A stretch of DNA of 64,000 bases from Rhizobium etli 8C-3 (GTDB taxonomy: Bacteria; Pseudomonadota; Alphaproteobacteria; Rhizobiales; Rhizobiaceae), in the NCBI RefSeq assembly GCF_001908375.1, contig NZ_CP017241.1:933001-997000 (forward strand), written 5' to 3'. The notes beneath the pieces were generated by a model. That model worked only from the letters and a program-made list of their open reading frames with translations. It was not told the origin of the DNA and ran no database searches. How positions within the stretch are numbered: the stretch's first letter is position 1; every line of letters starts with the position of its first letter. This document shows, in pieces, positions 28,525-38,188 of the stretch. Position numbers and translations under genes: made by a program.

Positions 28525-28540
28525 TTGACGTTTACGTAAA
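28525..28540 (+). promoter_or_regulatory. LiuR-like palindrome upstream of the acyl-CoA dehydrogenase
   Basis: TTGACGTTTACGTAAA is a 16-bp near-palindrome (TT[G/T]ACGT, TT, ACGTAAA, one mismatch) 64 bp before the dehydrogenase start. It resembles, from memory, the ACGT-N2-ACGT core described for the MerR-family regulator LiuR, which controls branched-chain amino acid and fatty acid breakdown. TTGACG within it could be the -35 box. The target function (acyl-CoA dehydrogenase and enoyl-CoA hydratase) fits. Confidence 0.5.
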
Positions 28541-28604
28541 AATCAATTAGCTCTTCCACCGGAGGCTCGGAATCACGGTTCCATTCGAAATGCGAGGAGA
28601 TGAC

Positions 28605-30383
28605 ATGTACAAGGCGCCCGTCGAGGACATCGCGTTTACTCTGAGACACGTCGCAGGGTTGAGCGAGGCGATCGAAAAAGGCCTGCTCGGTGACCTCAGC
28701 GAGGATCTCGTCGATGCAATTTTGGGCGAAGCCGGTCGTTTCGCGACCGAAGAAATCGCCCCGCGGGCCGAGATCGGCGACAGGCAGGGTGCTCGTCTGG
28801 TCGACGGCGAAGTGAAGACCCCGGATGGATGGACGAAACTCTATAAGGATTGGACCGCAGGCGGCTGGAACGGACTGACGGGCCCCGAAGAATATGGTGG
28901 CCAGGGGCTACCCAACATGCTGAACGTCGCCGCTCTTGAAATGTGGAATTCCGGCGCTACCGCCTTCGCGCTCTGCCCGACGCTGACGATGGGCGCGGTC
29001 GAGGCACTGAGCACCCACGGTAGCCCGGAACTTCGGCAAAAATACCTGGCGAAGCTCATCTCCGGCGAGTGGACTGCCACCATGAACCTCACCGAGCCGC
29101 ATGCCGGGTCGGACGTTGGTGCGCTGACGAGCCGGGCCGATCGGCGCGAGGACGGCACCTATCGCCTGTTCGGCCAGAAGATATTCATCACCTGGGGCGA
29201 GCACGACGCTACGGACAACATCATCCATCTCGTCCTCGCCCGTCTGCCTGATGCACCGGCCGGCACGCGCGGCATTTCGCTGTTCCTCGTGCCGAAGTTC
29301 CTTGTCAACGACGATGGCTCGCTCGCTCGCCGCAACGACGTCTTCTGCCATTCGCTGGAACACAAGATGGGCATCCACGGATCGCCCACCTGCACGATGA
29401 TCTATGGAGACGGCAGGTTCGGCGGCGAGAGGGGGGCGGTCGGCTGGCTCGTGGGCGAAGAGAACAAGGGTCTCAACTGCATGTTCACGATGATGAACAA
29501 TGCCCGCCTGACGGTCGGCATGCAGGGGGTGGCGATCGCTGAAGCCGCGACGCAAAAGGCGATCGCCTATGCCATGGAGCGCAAGCAGGGCAGGGCGCCC
29601 GGCTGGAGCGGCAACGGCATGAGCCCGATCATCGAACATCCCGACGTTGCCCGAATGCTGCTGACGATGAAGGCGCTGACGCAGGGCTCCCGCGCCATCT
29701 CCTATGCCTGCGCCCACGCGATCGACATGTCGCATCGCGTGGGCAAAGACCGGCAGCATTGGCAGGAACGCGCTGCGCTTCTGACGCCGATCGCCAAGTC
29801 GTTCGCCACCGATGCCGGCGTCGACGTCGCCTCGCTCGGCGTTCAGGTCCATGGTGGCATGGGCTTCATCGAGGAGACGGGCGCTGCCCGCTTGCTGCGC
29901 GACGCTCGGATCGCGCCGATCTACGAAGGCACCAACGGTATCCAGGCGATCGATCTCGTCACCCGCAAGCTACAGCTTTCGAACGGCGATCACGTGAAGG
30001 GCTTGCTGGCCGAACTTCGCGATATCGCCGATCAGGTGGGTAGCTCCAATCTCGATGGCTTCGGCAAAACGGCAGCGCGGCTCGGCTCGGCCATCGCCGA
30101 TCTGGAACAGGCAACCGGCTGGCTTTTGAAGGTGCAGGCAGATGGCAGGATGGCCGAGGCGCTTTCGGGGGCGACGCCCTATCAGCGCCTCTTCGGGCTC
30201 GTCCTGACCGGCTCCTACCTCGCCAAAGGCGGGCTTGCCAGGGTATCTGACGGTGCGGACGAAAGCCGCATTGCGCTTTGCCGTTTTGCCGCCGAAAATC
30301 TGCTGTCGGAAACCGCAGCCTTGAAGGATCGCGTCATCAACGGCGCAGACAGTCTCGCGGCTGCCCGCGTCGCTCTTGCCTGA
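28605..30383 (+). CDS. Acyl-CoA dehydrogenase (long, DmdC/AcdA-like type)
   Basis: The 592-residue flavoenzyme oxidises an acyl-CoA thioester to the 2-enoyl-CoA. Motifs are the substrate-binding NLTEPHAGSDVGALTSRAD, the FAD-contacting region IFITWGEHDATDNI, and the C-terminal HGGMGFIEETGAARLLRDAR with IYEGTNGIQAIDLVTRKLQL, where a Glu acts as catalytic base in relatives. A C-terminal extra domain (DUF-like, about 470 to 590) marks the long class of roughly 590 to 600 residues, which also includes DmdC. The substrate is not shown. The start is the ATG at 28605 after GAGGAGATGAC. Enoyl-CoA hydratase follows after 8 bp. Confidence 0.93.
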   Translation: MYKAPVEDIAFTLRHVAGLSEAIEKGLLGDLSEDLVDAILGEAGRFATEEIAPRAEIGDRQGARLVDGEVKTPDGWTKLYKDWTAGGWNGLTGPEEYGGQGLPNMLNVAALEMWNSGATAFALCPTLTMGAVEALSTHGSPELRQKYLAKLISGEWTATMNLTEPHAGSDVGALTSRADRREDGTYRLFGQKIFITWGEHDATDNIIHLVLARLPDAPAGTRGISLFLVPKFLVNDDGSLARRNDVFCHSLEHKMGIHGSPTCTMIYGDGRFGGERGAVGWLVGEENKGLNCMFTMMNNARLTVGMQGVAIAEAATQKAIAYAMERKQGRAPGWSGNGMSPIIEHPDVARMLLTMKALTQGSRAISYACAHAIDMSHRVGKDRQHWQERAALLTPIAKSFATDAGVDVASLGVQVHGGMGFIEETGAARLLRDARIAPIYEGTNGIQAIDLVTRKLQLSNGDHVKGLLAELRDIADQVGSSNLDGFGKTAARLGSAIADLEQATGWLLKVQADGRMAEALSGATPYQRLFGLVLTGSYLAKGGLARVSDGADESRIALCRFAAENLLSETAALKDRVINGADSLAAARVALA

Positions 30384-30391
30384 GGATCATC

Positions 30392-31144
30392 ATGTCCGAC
30401 CACATCATCGTTGAACAATCCACTGCCCATCCCGGCGTGCAGATCATTCGCTTCAACCGCCCGGAAAAGAAAAATGCGATCACCCGTGCCATGTACGTGC
30501 GGATGACCGAAGCGCTGAAGAACGCGAACGAGGACATCACCATCCGGGCGACGGTATTCCTCGGAACGGAAGGCGCTTTTTGCGCGGGTAACGACATTGG
30601 TGACTTCCTTGCGGCTGCAACGGGAGGGTCCCTTGGCCGGGAGCTTCTCGATTTCCTCAATGCGCTCGTCAATGCCGAAAAGCCTTTGGTTTCCGGCGTC
30701 GATGGGCTGGCGATCGGCATCGGCACGACGATGCACATGCATTGCGATTTGACAGTCGCCTCCGACCGCAGCCAGTTTCGCACACCCTTCGTCGATCTGG
30801 CGCTGGTGCCCGAAGCTGCCTCCAGCTTGCTTGCGCCGCGCATCATGGGTCATCAGCGCGCCTTCGCCCTGCTCGCTGCAGGTGAAGCATTCTCCGCGAA
30901 GGAGGCAAAGGATGCCGGGCTGGTCTGGAAGGTTTGCTCCGCGCCGTACGTTGAATCGCTAACCCTTGCGGCCGCCGCAGAACTCGCCCTCAAGCCGCCG
31001 GAGGCCCTGAAGATTGCTCGTGATCTCATCCGCGGCGACCGTGCCGAGATTACTGCGCGCATCGATGACGAGGCCCGGCATTTTGCCGCACAGTTGAAGA
31101 GCGCAGAAGCCCGCGCGGCTTTCGAGGCCTTCATGCGCCGCTGA
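30392..31144 (+). CDS. Enoyl-CoA hydratase/isomerase family protein
   Basis: The 250-residue crotonase-fold protein hydrates or isomerises enoyl-CoA. It has IRFNRPEKKNAITRAMYVRM, the oxyanion-hole segment FCAGNDIGDF, VSGVDGLAIGIGTTMHMHCD and LVPEAASSLLAPRIMGHQRA. In canonical hydratases two catalytic Glu residues sit near the oxyanion hole and after the GxG segment; here one is in VPEAAS and the other region has Asp-Gly, so the exact chemistry is uncertain. The start at 30392 comes 8 bp after the dehydrogenase stop, with GAGGATCATC between them, so the two form an operon for acyl-CoA degradation. Confidence 0.92.
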   Translation: MSDHIIVEQSTAHPGVQIIRFNRPEKKNAITRAMYVRMTEALKNANEDITIRATVFLGTEGAFCAGNDIGDFLAAATGGSLGRELLDFLNALVNAEKPLVSGVDGLAIGIGTTMHMHCDLTVASDRSQFRTPFVDLALVPEAASSLLAPRIMGHQRAFALLAAGEAFSAKEAKDAGLVWKVCSAPYVESLTLAAAAELALKPPEALKIARDLIRGDRAEITARIDDEARHFAAQLKSAEARAAFEAFMRR

Positions 31145-31309
31145 TGTCGGACAAGGGCTTCTTGCCGGATTTTAAGCCTGTCTCAAGCAAACCCCTAATA
31201 ATCAGCGGCTGCCGAGCTGATTCTTTCGGTCGGTCGTCCAGGTGCATGAGGCGCCTTGCGCAGCCGGCGTGATCACCTTCTTCAGATGTCCTGACGAAGC
31301 AGTTCGTCA

Positions 31310-31490
31310 TTGCCGCTTTCGGCAGACTACGATCCGCCCAAGCGCCCCTGGTATCGGGACGCAGCCAAGGCAGGAGCGCCCGTCCTCACCGAGCCCTACA
31401 CCGACGCCTCGAGTGGCATCATCAGCGCTGCCGTTCCGGTCAAGCGCGACGTTCTTGCTGGAGCGCAATGGCTGCTCAGCGTGAGCCGCG
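31310..31490 (+). pseudogene. Remnant of a methyl-accepting chemotaxis protein (Cache domain)
   Basis: The plus-strand frame reads DYDPPKRPWYRDAAKAGAPV and on through TEPYTDASSG and AAVPVKRDVLAG, which is the dCache domain pattern of a chemoreceptor (DP-RPWY, then TEPYxD and PVK). There is a stop just before it and no start, membrane helix, HAMP or signalling domain. It runs into the 3' end of the rlmD-like gene. It is a fragment of about 50 residues of a once larger receptor. The region from 31145 to 31310 shows nothing else. Confidence 0.75.
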
Positions 31491-31493
31491 CGC

Positions 31494-32744
31494 CTATTTT
31501 GCCAGCGTCGCCACCACCTCGACATGCGAGGTCCAGAGAAACTGGTCGATCGGCGTGACGCCGGTGATTCGGTAGCCGCCCTCGATGAGAATGGTGAGAT
31601 CGCGCGCCAGTGTCAGCGGATTGCAGCTGACAGCGGCGATTTTCCTAACCGTCGAACGGGCGAGCTCGCGGCACTGGAACTCCGCTCCGGCCCGAGGCGG
31701 ATCAAAGACCACCGCGTCGTAGACTTTCAGTTCGGACGTCATCAGCGGGCGGCGGAAAAGATCGCGCTTCTCGACGCTGACTGGCTTCAGGCCCTGTGTC
31801 TTGCGCGCCGCCTGGTCGAGCGCGGCGAGCGCCTTTTCCTCGCCTTCGACGGCATGCACGCGTCCGATCCGGGCAAGTCGAAGAGAGAAAGTGCCGGCGC
31901 CCGCAAAGAGATCGGCAATGCGCTTTGAATTGCCGACATGAGCAAGTACCAGCTCGGCCATCGCCTCTTCGGCTGGCTTCGTCGCCTGCGTGAAGCTGCC
32001 GGCCGGCGGCGAGACCTGCACACCGCCGAAATCGATGATCGGCTTTGATGGCTCTACCAGGATTTCGCCATTCAGCGAAACGCGCGCGATGCCGCGAAGG
32101 CCAAGCACGGTTTCAATCGCCTTGCGCCGCTGCGGGTCTGGCATTTTCTTGATCCCGTCGACGGCGAGATCGAGCCCGGAAAGTGTTTCGAGAACCGATA
32201 TGCGAAAGGCCTCGGCGCTGGTCGCAAGCGCTGCGCCAATGGCCTTGATCGCCGGCAGTCGTGCAAGGATCGCTGCCGACGAGATGGGACACTCGTCGAT
32301 CGCAACGATATGGTGGCTTTCGGCCTGGTTGAAGCCGATCAGCATATCCTTCTCTGTCTTGCGCGCCGCGAAGACGACGCGCCGCCGCTCGCCGGGATGT
32401 GCGGGGACGAGTGGGCCGACCTCAGCCGATATGCCCTTCGATTTCAGTGCGTCGATCACCAGCCGCCGCTTGAAGGCCCGGTAGGGCTGATCAGCCATGT
32501 GCTGCAGCGTGCAGCCGCCGCAAGTTCCGTTGACGCCGTCCGGGCCGAAATGGCGGCAGGGCGGCTCCTGCCGATCGGCCGAAGGCTTGGCAATCGACAT
32601 GATCGTGCCGTGGTTCTTGACGCGCGCGATCGCCACGCTTTCGCCGGGCAGCGAAAAAGGCACGTAAATCGGGCCATCGGCGCCCTCGGCGATGCCGTCG
32701 CCCTGACCGCCGAGTTTCTGGATCGTGACTGTTTCGGTGCTCAC
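31494..32744 (-). CDS. Class I RNA methyltransferase, RlmD/TrmA type
   Basis: The 416-residue enzyme methylates uridine C5 in RNA. It has an N-terminal TRAM domain (VTIQKLGGQGDGIAEG), Cys residues for a 4Fe-4S cluster (PPCRHFGPDGVNGTCGGCTL and IDECPIS), the SAM motif IADLFAGAGTFSLRLARIG, and the catalytic Cys loop VFDPPRAGAEFQCRELARST with AVSCNPLTLARD. The start is a GTG at 32744 that overlaps the tlyA stop as GTGA, so translation is coupled. The target (23S or tRNA) cannot be fixed from the sequence. Confidence 0.93.
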   Translation of the reverse strand: MSTETVTIQKLGGQGDGIAEGADGPIYVPFSLPGESVAIARVKNHGTIMSIAKPSADRQEPPCRHFGPDGVNGTCGGCTLQHMADQPYRAFKRRLVIDALKSKGISAEVGPLVPAHPGERRRVVFAARKTEKDMLIGFNQAESHHIVAIDECPISSAAILARLPAIKAIGAALATSAEAFRISVLETLSGLDLAVDGIKKMPDPQRRKAIETVLGLRGIARVSLNGEILVEPSKPIIDFGGVQVSPPAGSFTQATKPAEEAMAELVLAHVGNSKRIADLFAGAGTFSLRLARIGRVHAVEGEEKALAALDQAARKTQGLKPVSVEKRDLFRRPLMTSELKVYDAVVFDPPRAGAEFQCRELARSTVRKIAAVSCNPLTLARDLTILIEGGYRITGVTPIDQFLWTSHVEVVATLAK

Positions 32745-33487
32745 GGCTTCGTTCCTGCGAGTAGAAATTCCTCATTGCCGTCGCCGCCGGCGATCGGCGA
32801 AGCGATGAGCCCGAGGCTCTTCCAGCCCATGTCTTCGACGAACCAGCGCTCAAGCTCGGCCGCGACCGCAGGTGCGGAGGAGGGATCCTTCAACAGTCCG
32901 CCCTTGCCGATTGCTTCGCGCCCGGCTTCGAATTGCGGCTTTACCAAAAGTGCTGCAATGGCGCCAGGCTCGGCGATTTGCAACGCAGGCGCCAACGCCA
33001 GTTTCAGTGAAATGAACGAAACATCCGACACGACGAAGGTGGTTGGCCGGCCGATATCGTCTGCCGTCAAGTGGCGAGCGTTCAGCCCCTCGATACTGGT
33101 GACTCTCGCATCGTCTGCGATGCGCGGATGCATCTGCCCGTGACCGACATCGATGGCGGTCACATGTGCCGCGCCGCGCTCCAGCAGCACTTCCGTGAAG
33201 CCGCCCGTCGAAGCGCCGACGTCGAGACAGTGGTGGCCCGAGGGATCGAGATGGAAATGATCGAGCGCCGCAATGAGCTTGAGCGCCGCACGGGAGACGT
33301 AATCCTGCGCCGGATCATCGACCTCGATCAGGGCGTCCTCGCAAAAGAGGGCCCCCGGCTTTGTCACGACAGCTCCGCCGACCTTGACTGTGCCACGGCT
33401 TACCGCATCTCGTGCCCGCGAGCGGCTGGAAAAAAGGCCGAGGCTCACGAGAAGCAGGTCGAGGCGCTGGGTATTCTGATTGGACAT
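32741..33487 (-). CDS. tlyA: TlyA family rRNA methyltransferase
   Basis: The 248-residue protein has an N-terminal S4 RNA-binding domain (RLDLLLVSLGLFSSRSRARD) and an FtsJ-like SAM domain (CLDVGASTGGFTEVLLERGA, VSDVSFISL and LLVKPQFEAGR). TlyA proteins 2'-O-methylate 16S and 23S rRNA and are often annotated as hemolysins. It overlaps the rlmD-like gene by four bases. In related rhizobia dxs usually lies directly upstream; here a chemoreceptor gene on the other strand separates them. Confidence 0.94.
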   Translation of the reverse strand: MSNQNTQRLDLLLVSLGLFSSRSRARDAVSRGTVKVGGAVVTKPGALFCEDALIEVDDPAQDYVSRAALKLIAALDHFHLDPSGHHCLDVGASTGGFTEVLLERGAAHVTAIDVGHGQMHPRIADDARVTSIEGLNARHLTADDIGRPTTFVVSDVSFISLKLALAPALQIAEPGAIAALLVKPQFEAGREAIGKGGLLKDPSSAPAVAAELERWFVEDMGWKSLGLIASPIAGGDGNEEFLLAGTKP

Positions 33488-33792
33488 CGGCAGTCCATGA
33501 CCGGCAAAGCCGCTGCTTGCAAGCCTTTTGTTGCGGTCGCTGCAGATGAGTGAGGTCTTTGGAGGAAGTGCAGAGCCCGTGGAAACGGTTCCTCCCCAAT
33601 TTTGAGCAGGACAGATTAAGCAAATTTAAAGCCGGCGCCCGTAGCTTCGCGGTGATTGCAGCGGTCCGCCCGGGCCGTTCACTGCCATGATGGCATCATA
33701 ACCTCCACCTGCAGATCATGTTTCAGTTTCATTCGCTCTGCCGCTGCGTCTCGCGCGGCTTGTTTCGCCGTTTTTGTCAGGAGAGTTGACCG
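33488..33792. other. tlyA-mcp divergent intergenic region
   Basis: These 305 bp lie between the divergent tlyA and chemoreceptor starts and must contain both promoters. Minus-strand open frames in it are extensions of tlyA and are not supported. TGATGGCATCA (33687 to 33697) is a perfect short palindrome, not assigned. Confidence 0.4.
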
Positions 33793-35730
33793 GTGTTCGC
33801 CAACATGTCGTTGAAGGGAAAGCTTGCCGCAACTTTTGCCGCGCTGATTCTCATCTTCATTTCCGTCTCAGCCTATGTGCACAGCAAGGCGAACGCCTCG
33901 GCTGCTGCTGCCGCCGAACAGGAGAAATCGGAGCTCCTGGTCAATCACATCGATGACGCGCTGCAGGCAATGCTGGAGCAGGCCGTCAACCTGCGCGGCT
34001 TCATCCTTTTCCGCAGCGACAGCACCTATGGCGATATCTTCGCCAATCGCGAACGCATGCTGAAGGCGATTGCTGCCGCCAAGCAGACAGCTGCAGGCGA
34101 GGCGGAGCTGATCGGGATGATCGACGGCATGCAGAAGGCGGCCGATCTTTATTTCCACGAGCTTGCCGAACCGCAGGCCAAGGCGCGCAAGGAAAGCGAG
34201 ACGCCGATTGCAGACGTCGTCAAGATCGGTGTGAACGCCACCAAAGGACAACTCGACGGCTTCCGTCAGGCGTCCGCCAAGATCAAGGCCGTCGCCCGCG
34301 AAAAGTCGGCGACATTTGCCGCAACCCAGCTCGACGCCAACGAAGATCTGACCTTCACGCTGATCGCCGGTGGCATTGCGGCATCGCTTGCCGCAGCCGT
34401 GCTCGCCTGGCTTCTATCGCGCACTATCGCGCAGCCGATCGTCGGCATGACCCTCGCCATGGGCCGCTTGGCAGCTGGCCACAACGATATCGACGTGCCG
34501 GCGCTCGAGCGCGGCGACGAAGTCGGCCTGATGGCGAAATCGGTGCTGGTCTTCAAGGAGGCCGCAATCGAAAAGCAGCGCCTTTCCGGCGAGACTGACC
34601 GAATGCGCGACGAGGCCGAGCGCCAGCGCCGGCTCTCCGACGAGGAAAAGGCCCGCGAGGCAGCCGAGATCCGCTTTGCGATCGACAGTCTGGCGGGCGG
34701 TCTTTCGAACCTCGCCAACGGCGATGTCGCAAGCCGGATCGCAACGCCCTTTTCCGCTCACTTCGACAGCCTGCGGAACGACTTCAACCATGCCGCTGAA
34801 AAGCTTCAGTCGGCACTCCAGGCGGTTGGCCGCAATGCCTCGGCGATCAATGCCGGCGCCGGCGAAATCCGCTCCGCCGCCGACGACCTCGCACGTCGCA
34901 CCGAACAGCAGGCCGCCGCCGTCGAGCAAACCGCCGCAGCTCTCGAAGAGGTCACGACTACCGTCCGCGACAGCGCCAAGCGCGCCGAAGATGTCGGTCA
35001 TCTGGTCGAGCGTGCGCGTCTCGGTGCCGAGCGCTCCGGCGATGTTGTCCGCAAGGCCGTTACCGCCATGCAGCAGATCGAAAAATCCTCGGGCGAGATC
35101 AGCAACATCATCGGCGTTATCGACGACATCGCCTTCCAGACGAATCTGCTTGCCTTGAACGCGGGCGTCGAGGCTGCCCGCGCAGGTGATGCAGGCAAGG
35201 GATTTGCCGTCGTCGCCCAGGAGGTGCGTGAACTGGCTCAGCGCTCCGCCAATGCCGCCAAGGAGATCAAGGCGCTGATCACGACCTCCGGCGACCATGT
35301 CAACACCGGCGTCTCGCTTGTCGGTGAAACCGGCGAGGCGCTTGCCGAGATCGTCAGCGAGGTCCAGGAGATCAACCGCCATATCGGTGCGATCGTCACC
35401 GCGACGCGCGAACAGTCGATCGGCCTGCAGGAGATCAACACCGCGGTCAACAATATGGACCAGGGAACGCAGCAGAATGCGGCCATGGTCGAAGAGCAAA
35501 CGGCGGCAAGCCACGCGCTGGCCCAGGAAGCCAACGCGCTGGACGCCCTGCTGCAACAGTTCAAGCTCGGCCAGGCCGCACCGGCGGCCGTGCCCCGTGC
35601 GAAGGCCGCGCAGTCCGGCGCCCGCCCTGTTGCATCGCCCGCCCGAGCGCTGACGAACAAGCTCGCCAGCGCCTTCGGCGGCAAGGCGGCAACCGCCGCA
35701 GCCGTCCAAGACGATTGGACGGAATTTTGA
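33793..35730 (+). CDS. Methyl-accepting chemotaxis protein
   Basis: The 645-residue receptor has a first membrane helix (about residues 10 to 30), a helical periplasmic four-helix or CHASE3-like sensor (about 31 to 190) and a second helix near 195 to 215. A HAMP domain ([21 protein letters not shown]) follows, then a long cytoplasmic signalling coiled coil (about 350 to 600) whose tip reads [20 protein letters not shown]. The end DDWTEF is close to the short C-terminal sequence that recruits CheR in other receptors. It starts with GTG at 33793 after AGGAGAGTTGACCG. The ligand is unknown. A terminator follows. Confidence 0.95.
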   Translation: MFANMSLKGKLAATFAALILIFISVSAYVHSKANASAAAAAEQEKSELLVNHIDDALQAMLEQAVNLRGFILFRSDSTYGDIFANRERMLKAIAAAKQTAAGEAELIGMIDGMQKAADLYFHELAEPQAKARKESETPIADVVKIGVNATKGQLDGFRQASAKIKAVAREKSATFAATQLDANEDLTFTLIAGGIAASLAAAVLAWLLSRTIAQPIVGMTLAMGRLAAGHNDIDVPALERGDEVGLMAKSVLVFKEAAIEKQRLSGETDRMRDEAERQRRLSDEEKAREAAEIRFAIDSLAGGLSNLANGDVASRIATPFSAHFDSLRNDFNHAAEKLQSALQAVGRNASAINAGAGEIRSAADDLARRTEQQAAAVEQTAAALEEVTTTVRDSAKRAEDVGHLVERARLGAERSGDVVRKAVTAMQQIEKSSGEISNIIGVIDDIAFQTNLLALNAGVEAARAGDAGKGFAVVAQEVRELAQRSANAAKEIKALITTSGDHVNTGVSLVGETGEALAEIVSEVQEINRHIGAIVTATREQSIGLQEINTAVNNMDQGTQQNAAMVEEQTAASHALAQEANALDALLQQFKLGQAAPAAVPRAKAAQSGARPVASPARALTNKLASAFGGKAATAAAVQDDWTEF

Positions 35731-35753
35731 GATCGCTGATCGATCTGAAATAG

Positions 35754-35787
35754 AAAAGGGCGGCCGGTTTTGCCGCCCTTCTCGTTT
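35754..35787 (+). terminator. Intrinsic terminator after the mcp gene
   Basis: AAGGGCGGC and GCCGCCCTT pair over a short loop that contains CGGTTTT, 25 bp after the mcp stop. It is followed by CTCGTTTG, a weak T run. Confidence 0.75.
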
Positions 35788-36170
35788 GTACCTGCGAGAT
35801 GCGATTGAAGCCGCCCATCCGCTTGCCGTTGCGTTTTGGTGAAACATGGTCGAACCGGGTATGGTCACGGCCGACTGGGACGGCGCCATCCGTTTCCCCG
35901 CCGCCATGCCTTCGACGACTGTGAGGCGTTTCGCCTCCTGCGTGACAATCGATTGCGCCGCCGATCTGCTTCAGCCGGCTTTCACCATTGGCGGCAATCT
36001 GCTGCAGCAGAACGCATCCACAAGCAGCCGGTTCAGGAAGAGGGTTGCCTGGACCTGCGCATTGTGCGCATCGAGCAGACGCAGCAATCGCACGCCTGCG
36101 TCATCAGGTCGCGCCGCGTTATCACCTGCAGCTGACCCTGCCGCCTCGGTGAGGCCCCTACCGGATGGCG
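35788..36170. other. mcp-dxs convergent gap with no supported gene
   Basis: About 380 bp between the mcp terminator and the end of dxs have open frames on both strands. One minus-strand frame has a Leu-rich stretch (LLRLLDAHNAQVQATLFLNR) and may be the trace of a lost gene, but no start, family or partner can be shown. Confidence 0.4.
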
Positions 36171-38087
36171 TCAGCCCGCAACTCCCACGGCCGCGCCGTG
36201 ACCGAGTGTCCGGAAGACGGTGGAAACGATCCCTGCGCGGTCGAGGCCCGCATGGGCGTTCATCACCTCTGGTTTTGCCTGCTCCATCCAGATATCGGGC
36301 ATCGTGAGCGAGCGGACCTTGAGGCCACTTTCGAGCAGGCCTTCCATCGCGAGGAAATGCAGCACATGACTGCCGAAGCCGCCGATGGCGCCTTCTTCGA
36401 CGGTGATCAGCATTTCGTGGTGGCGGGCGAGCTGGCGGATCAGGCCGTGGTCCAGCGGCTTGGCGAAGCGCGCATCGGCAACTGTGGTCGAAAGGCCGGC
36501 AGCCTCAAGATCTTCGGCCGCAAGCAGGCAGTCGGAAAGCCGCGACCCGAAGGAGAGCAGCGCGACCTTGGTGCCTTCCTTGACGATGCGGCCCTTGCCG
36601 ATCTGCAGGATTTCGCCGCGCGTTGGCATTTCGACACCGACACCTTCGCCGCGCGGATAGCGGAATGAAATCGGGCCGGTGTCATAAGCCGCCGCCGTGC
36701 GCACCATATGCTTCAGTTCCGCCTCGTCGGCCGCAGCCATGACGACAAAGCCGGGAAGCGTCGCAAGAAATGTCGTGTCGAACGAACCTGCATGCGTGGG
36801 GCCGTCGGCGCCGACGAAACCAGCGCGGTCGATCGGGAAACGGACCGGCAGGCCCTGGATTGCGACATCGTGGACCACCTGGTCGTAGGCGCGCTGCAAG
36901 AAGGTGGAATAGAGCGCCGCAAACGGCTTGTAACCCTCGGTGGCGAGACCTGCCGCGAAGGTTACGGCATGCTGTTCGGCGATGCCGACATCGAAACAGC
37001 GGGCAGGGAAGATTTCGGCAAGCTTGTCCAGGCCGGTGCCATTCGGCATGGCCGCCGTGATGCCGACGATCTTGTCGTCAAGCGTTGCCTCCTGCACCAG
37101 CGCCTCGGCGAAGACGCTCGTATAGCTCGGCGCATTCGGCTTCACCTTGGCCTGCGCGCCGGTGATGACGTCGAATTTGTTGACGCCGTGGTACTTGTCG
37201 GCGGCGGCTTCGGCAGGCGGATAACCCTTGCCCTTCTGCGTGACGACGTGGATCAGCACCGGGCCTTCGGCGTTGTCGCGCACATTGCGCAGTACCGGGA
37301 GCAGATGTTCGAAGGAATGACCATCGATCGGACCGATATGATAAAAGCCCATTTCCTCGAACATGGTGCCACCGGTCACGTAGCCTCGCGCATGCTCGAC
37401 AGCGCGGGTCAGCGCCCGGTCGACTTTCTTGCCGAGATAGGCTGTCAGCTTTTTGCCGAAATCGCGAAAACCCATATAGGTTCGGCCGGAGGCGAGGCGG
37501 GCGAGATAGGCGCTCATGGCACCCGTCGGCGGGGCAATAGACATGTCGTTGTCGTTGAGGATGACGATGAGCCGTGCGTCGAGCGCGCCGGCGTTGTTCA
37601 GAGCCTCGTAAGCCATGCCGGCCGACATGGCGCCGTCGCCGATGACGGCAATCACGCGCCGGTCTGTCTTGCTGAGTTCCGCGGCGACCGCCATGCCGAG
37701 ACCGGCGGAAATCGAAGTCGATGAGTGCGCCGCCCCAAAGGGATCATATTCGCTCTCGGCGCGCCGCGTGAACCCGGAAAGGCCGCCTTCTTGACGCAGC
37801 GTGCGGATCCGCTCGCGGCGCCCGGTAAGGATCTTGTGCGGGTAACACTGGTGGCCGACGTCGAAGATCAACCGGTCCTCGGGCGTGTCGAAGACACTGT
37901 GGATGGCGATCGTCAGTTCGACGACGCCAAGACCCGCGCCCAGATGTCCACCGGTGCGCGAGACCGCATCGATCATCTCGTCTCGGACTTCGCGCGCAAG
38001 TTGCGGCAGGTCGCGATCCTCGAGCTTGCGCAGGTCGGCGGGATATTTGACCTGGTCGAGCAGCGGGGTTTTCGGCTGATGTGTCAC
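36171..38087 (-). CDS. dxs: 1-deoxy-D-xylulose-5-phosphate synthase
   Basis: DXS condenses pyruvate with glyceraldehyde-3-phosphate to start the non-mevalonate isoprenoid pathway. The 638-residue length is normal. Seen are the thiamine-diphosphate fold motif [19 protein letters not shown], the segment [33 protein letters not shown] with the catalytic Glu, and [15 protein letters not shown]. The start at 38087 is a GTG ([13 protein letters not shown]). It is preceded on the same strand by pirin and SDR genes and further by xseB, often its direct neighbour in rhizobia. Confidence 0.97.
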   Translation of the reverse strand: MTHQPKTPLLDQVKYPADLRKLEDRDLPQLAREVRDEMIDAVSRTGGHLGAGLGVVELTIAIHSVFDTPEDRLIFDVGHQCYPHKILTGRRERIRTLRQEGGLSGFTRRAESEYDPFGAAHSSTSISAGLGMAVAAELSKTDRRVIAVIGDGAMSAGMAYEALNNAGALDARLIVILNDNDMSIAPPTGAMSAYLARLASGRTYMGFRDFGKKLTAYLGKKVDRALTRAVEHARGYVTGGTMFEEMGFYHIGPIDGHSFEHLLPVLRNVRDNAEGPVLIHVVTQKGKGYPPAEAAADKYHGVNKFDVITGAQAKVKPNAPSYTSVFAEALVQEATLDDKIVGITAAMPNGTGLDKLAEIFPARCFDVGIAEQHAVTFAAGLATEGYKPFAALYSTFLQRAYDQVVHDVAIQGLPVRFPIDRAGFVGADGPTHAGSFDTTFLATLPGFVVMAAADEAELKHMVRTAAAYDTGPISFRYPRGEGVGVEMPTRGEILQIGKGRIVKEGTKVALLSFGSRLSDCLLAAEDLEAAGLSTTVADARFAKPLDHGLIRQLARHHEMLITVEEGAIGGFGSHVLHFLAMEGLLESGLKVRSLTMPDIWMEQAKPEVMNAHAGLDRAGIVSTVFRTLGHGAAVGVAG

Positions 38088-38188
38088 GGGCAGGAGCTCT
38101 TTCTTATGGTTCTTGCTTTGCTTATTCGATTAGATTGCGGCAAAACAAGTGCTTTTCAAGAACCGCAACCCCATAATCCTAAAGGAGT

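Noticed and set aside
35846..36307. A 153-codon plus-strand frame between mcp and dxs
   Set aside because: It runs into dxs on the other strand, is rich in Arg, Ser and Pro as expected for a high-GC shadow, and has no family.
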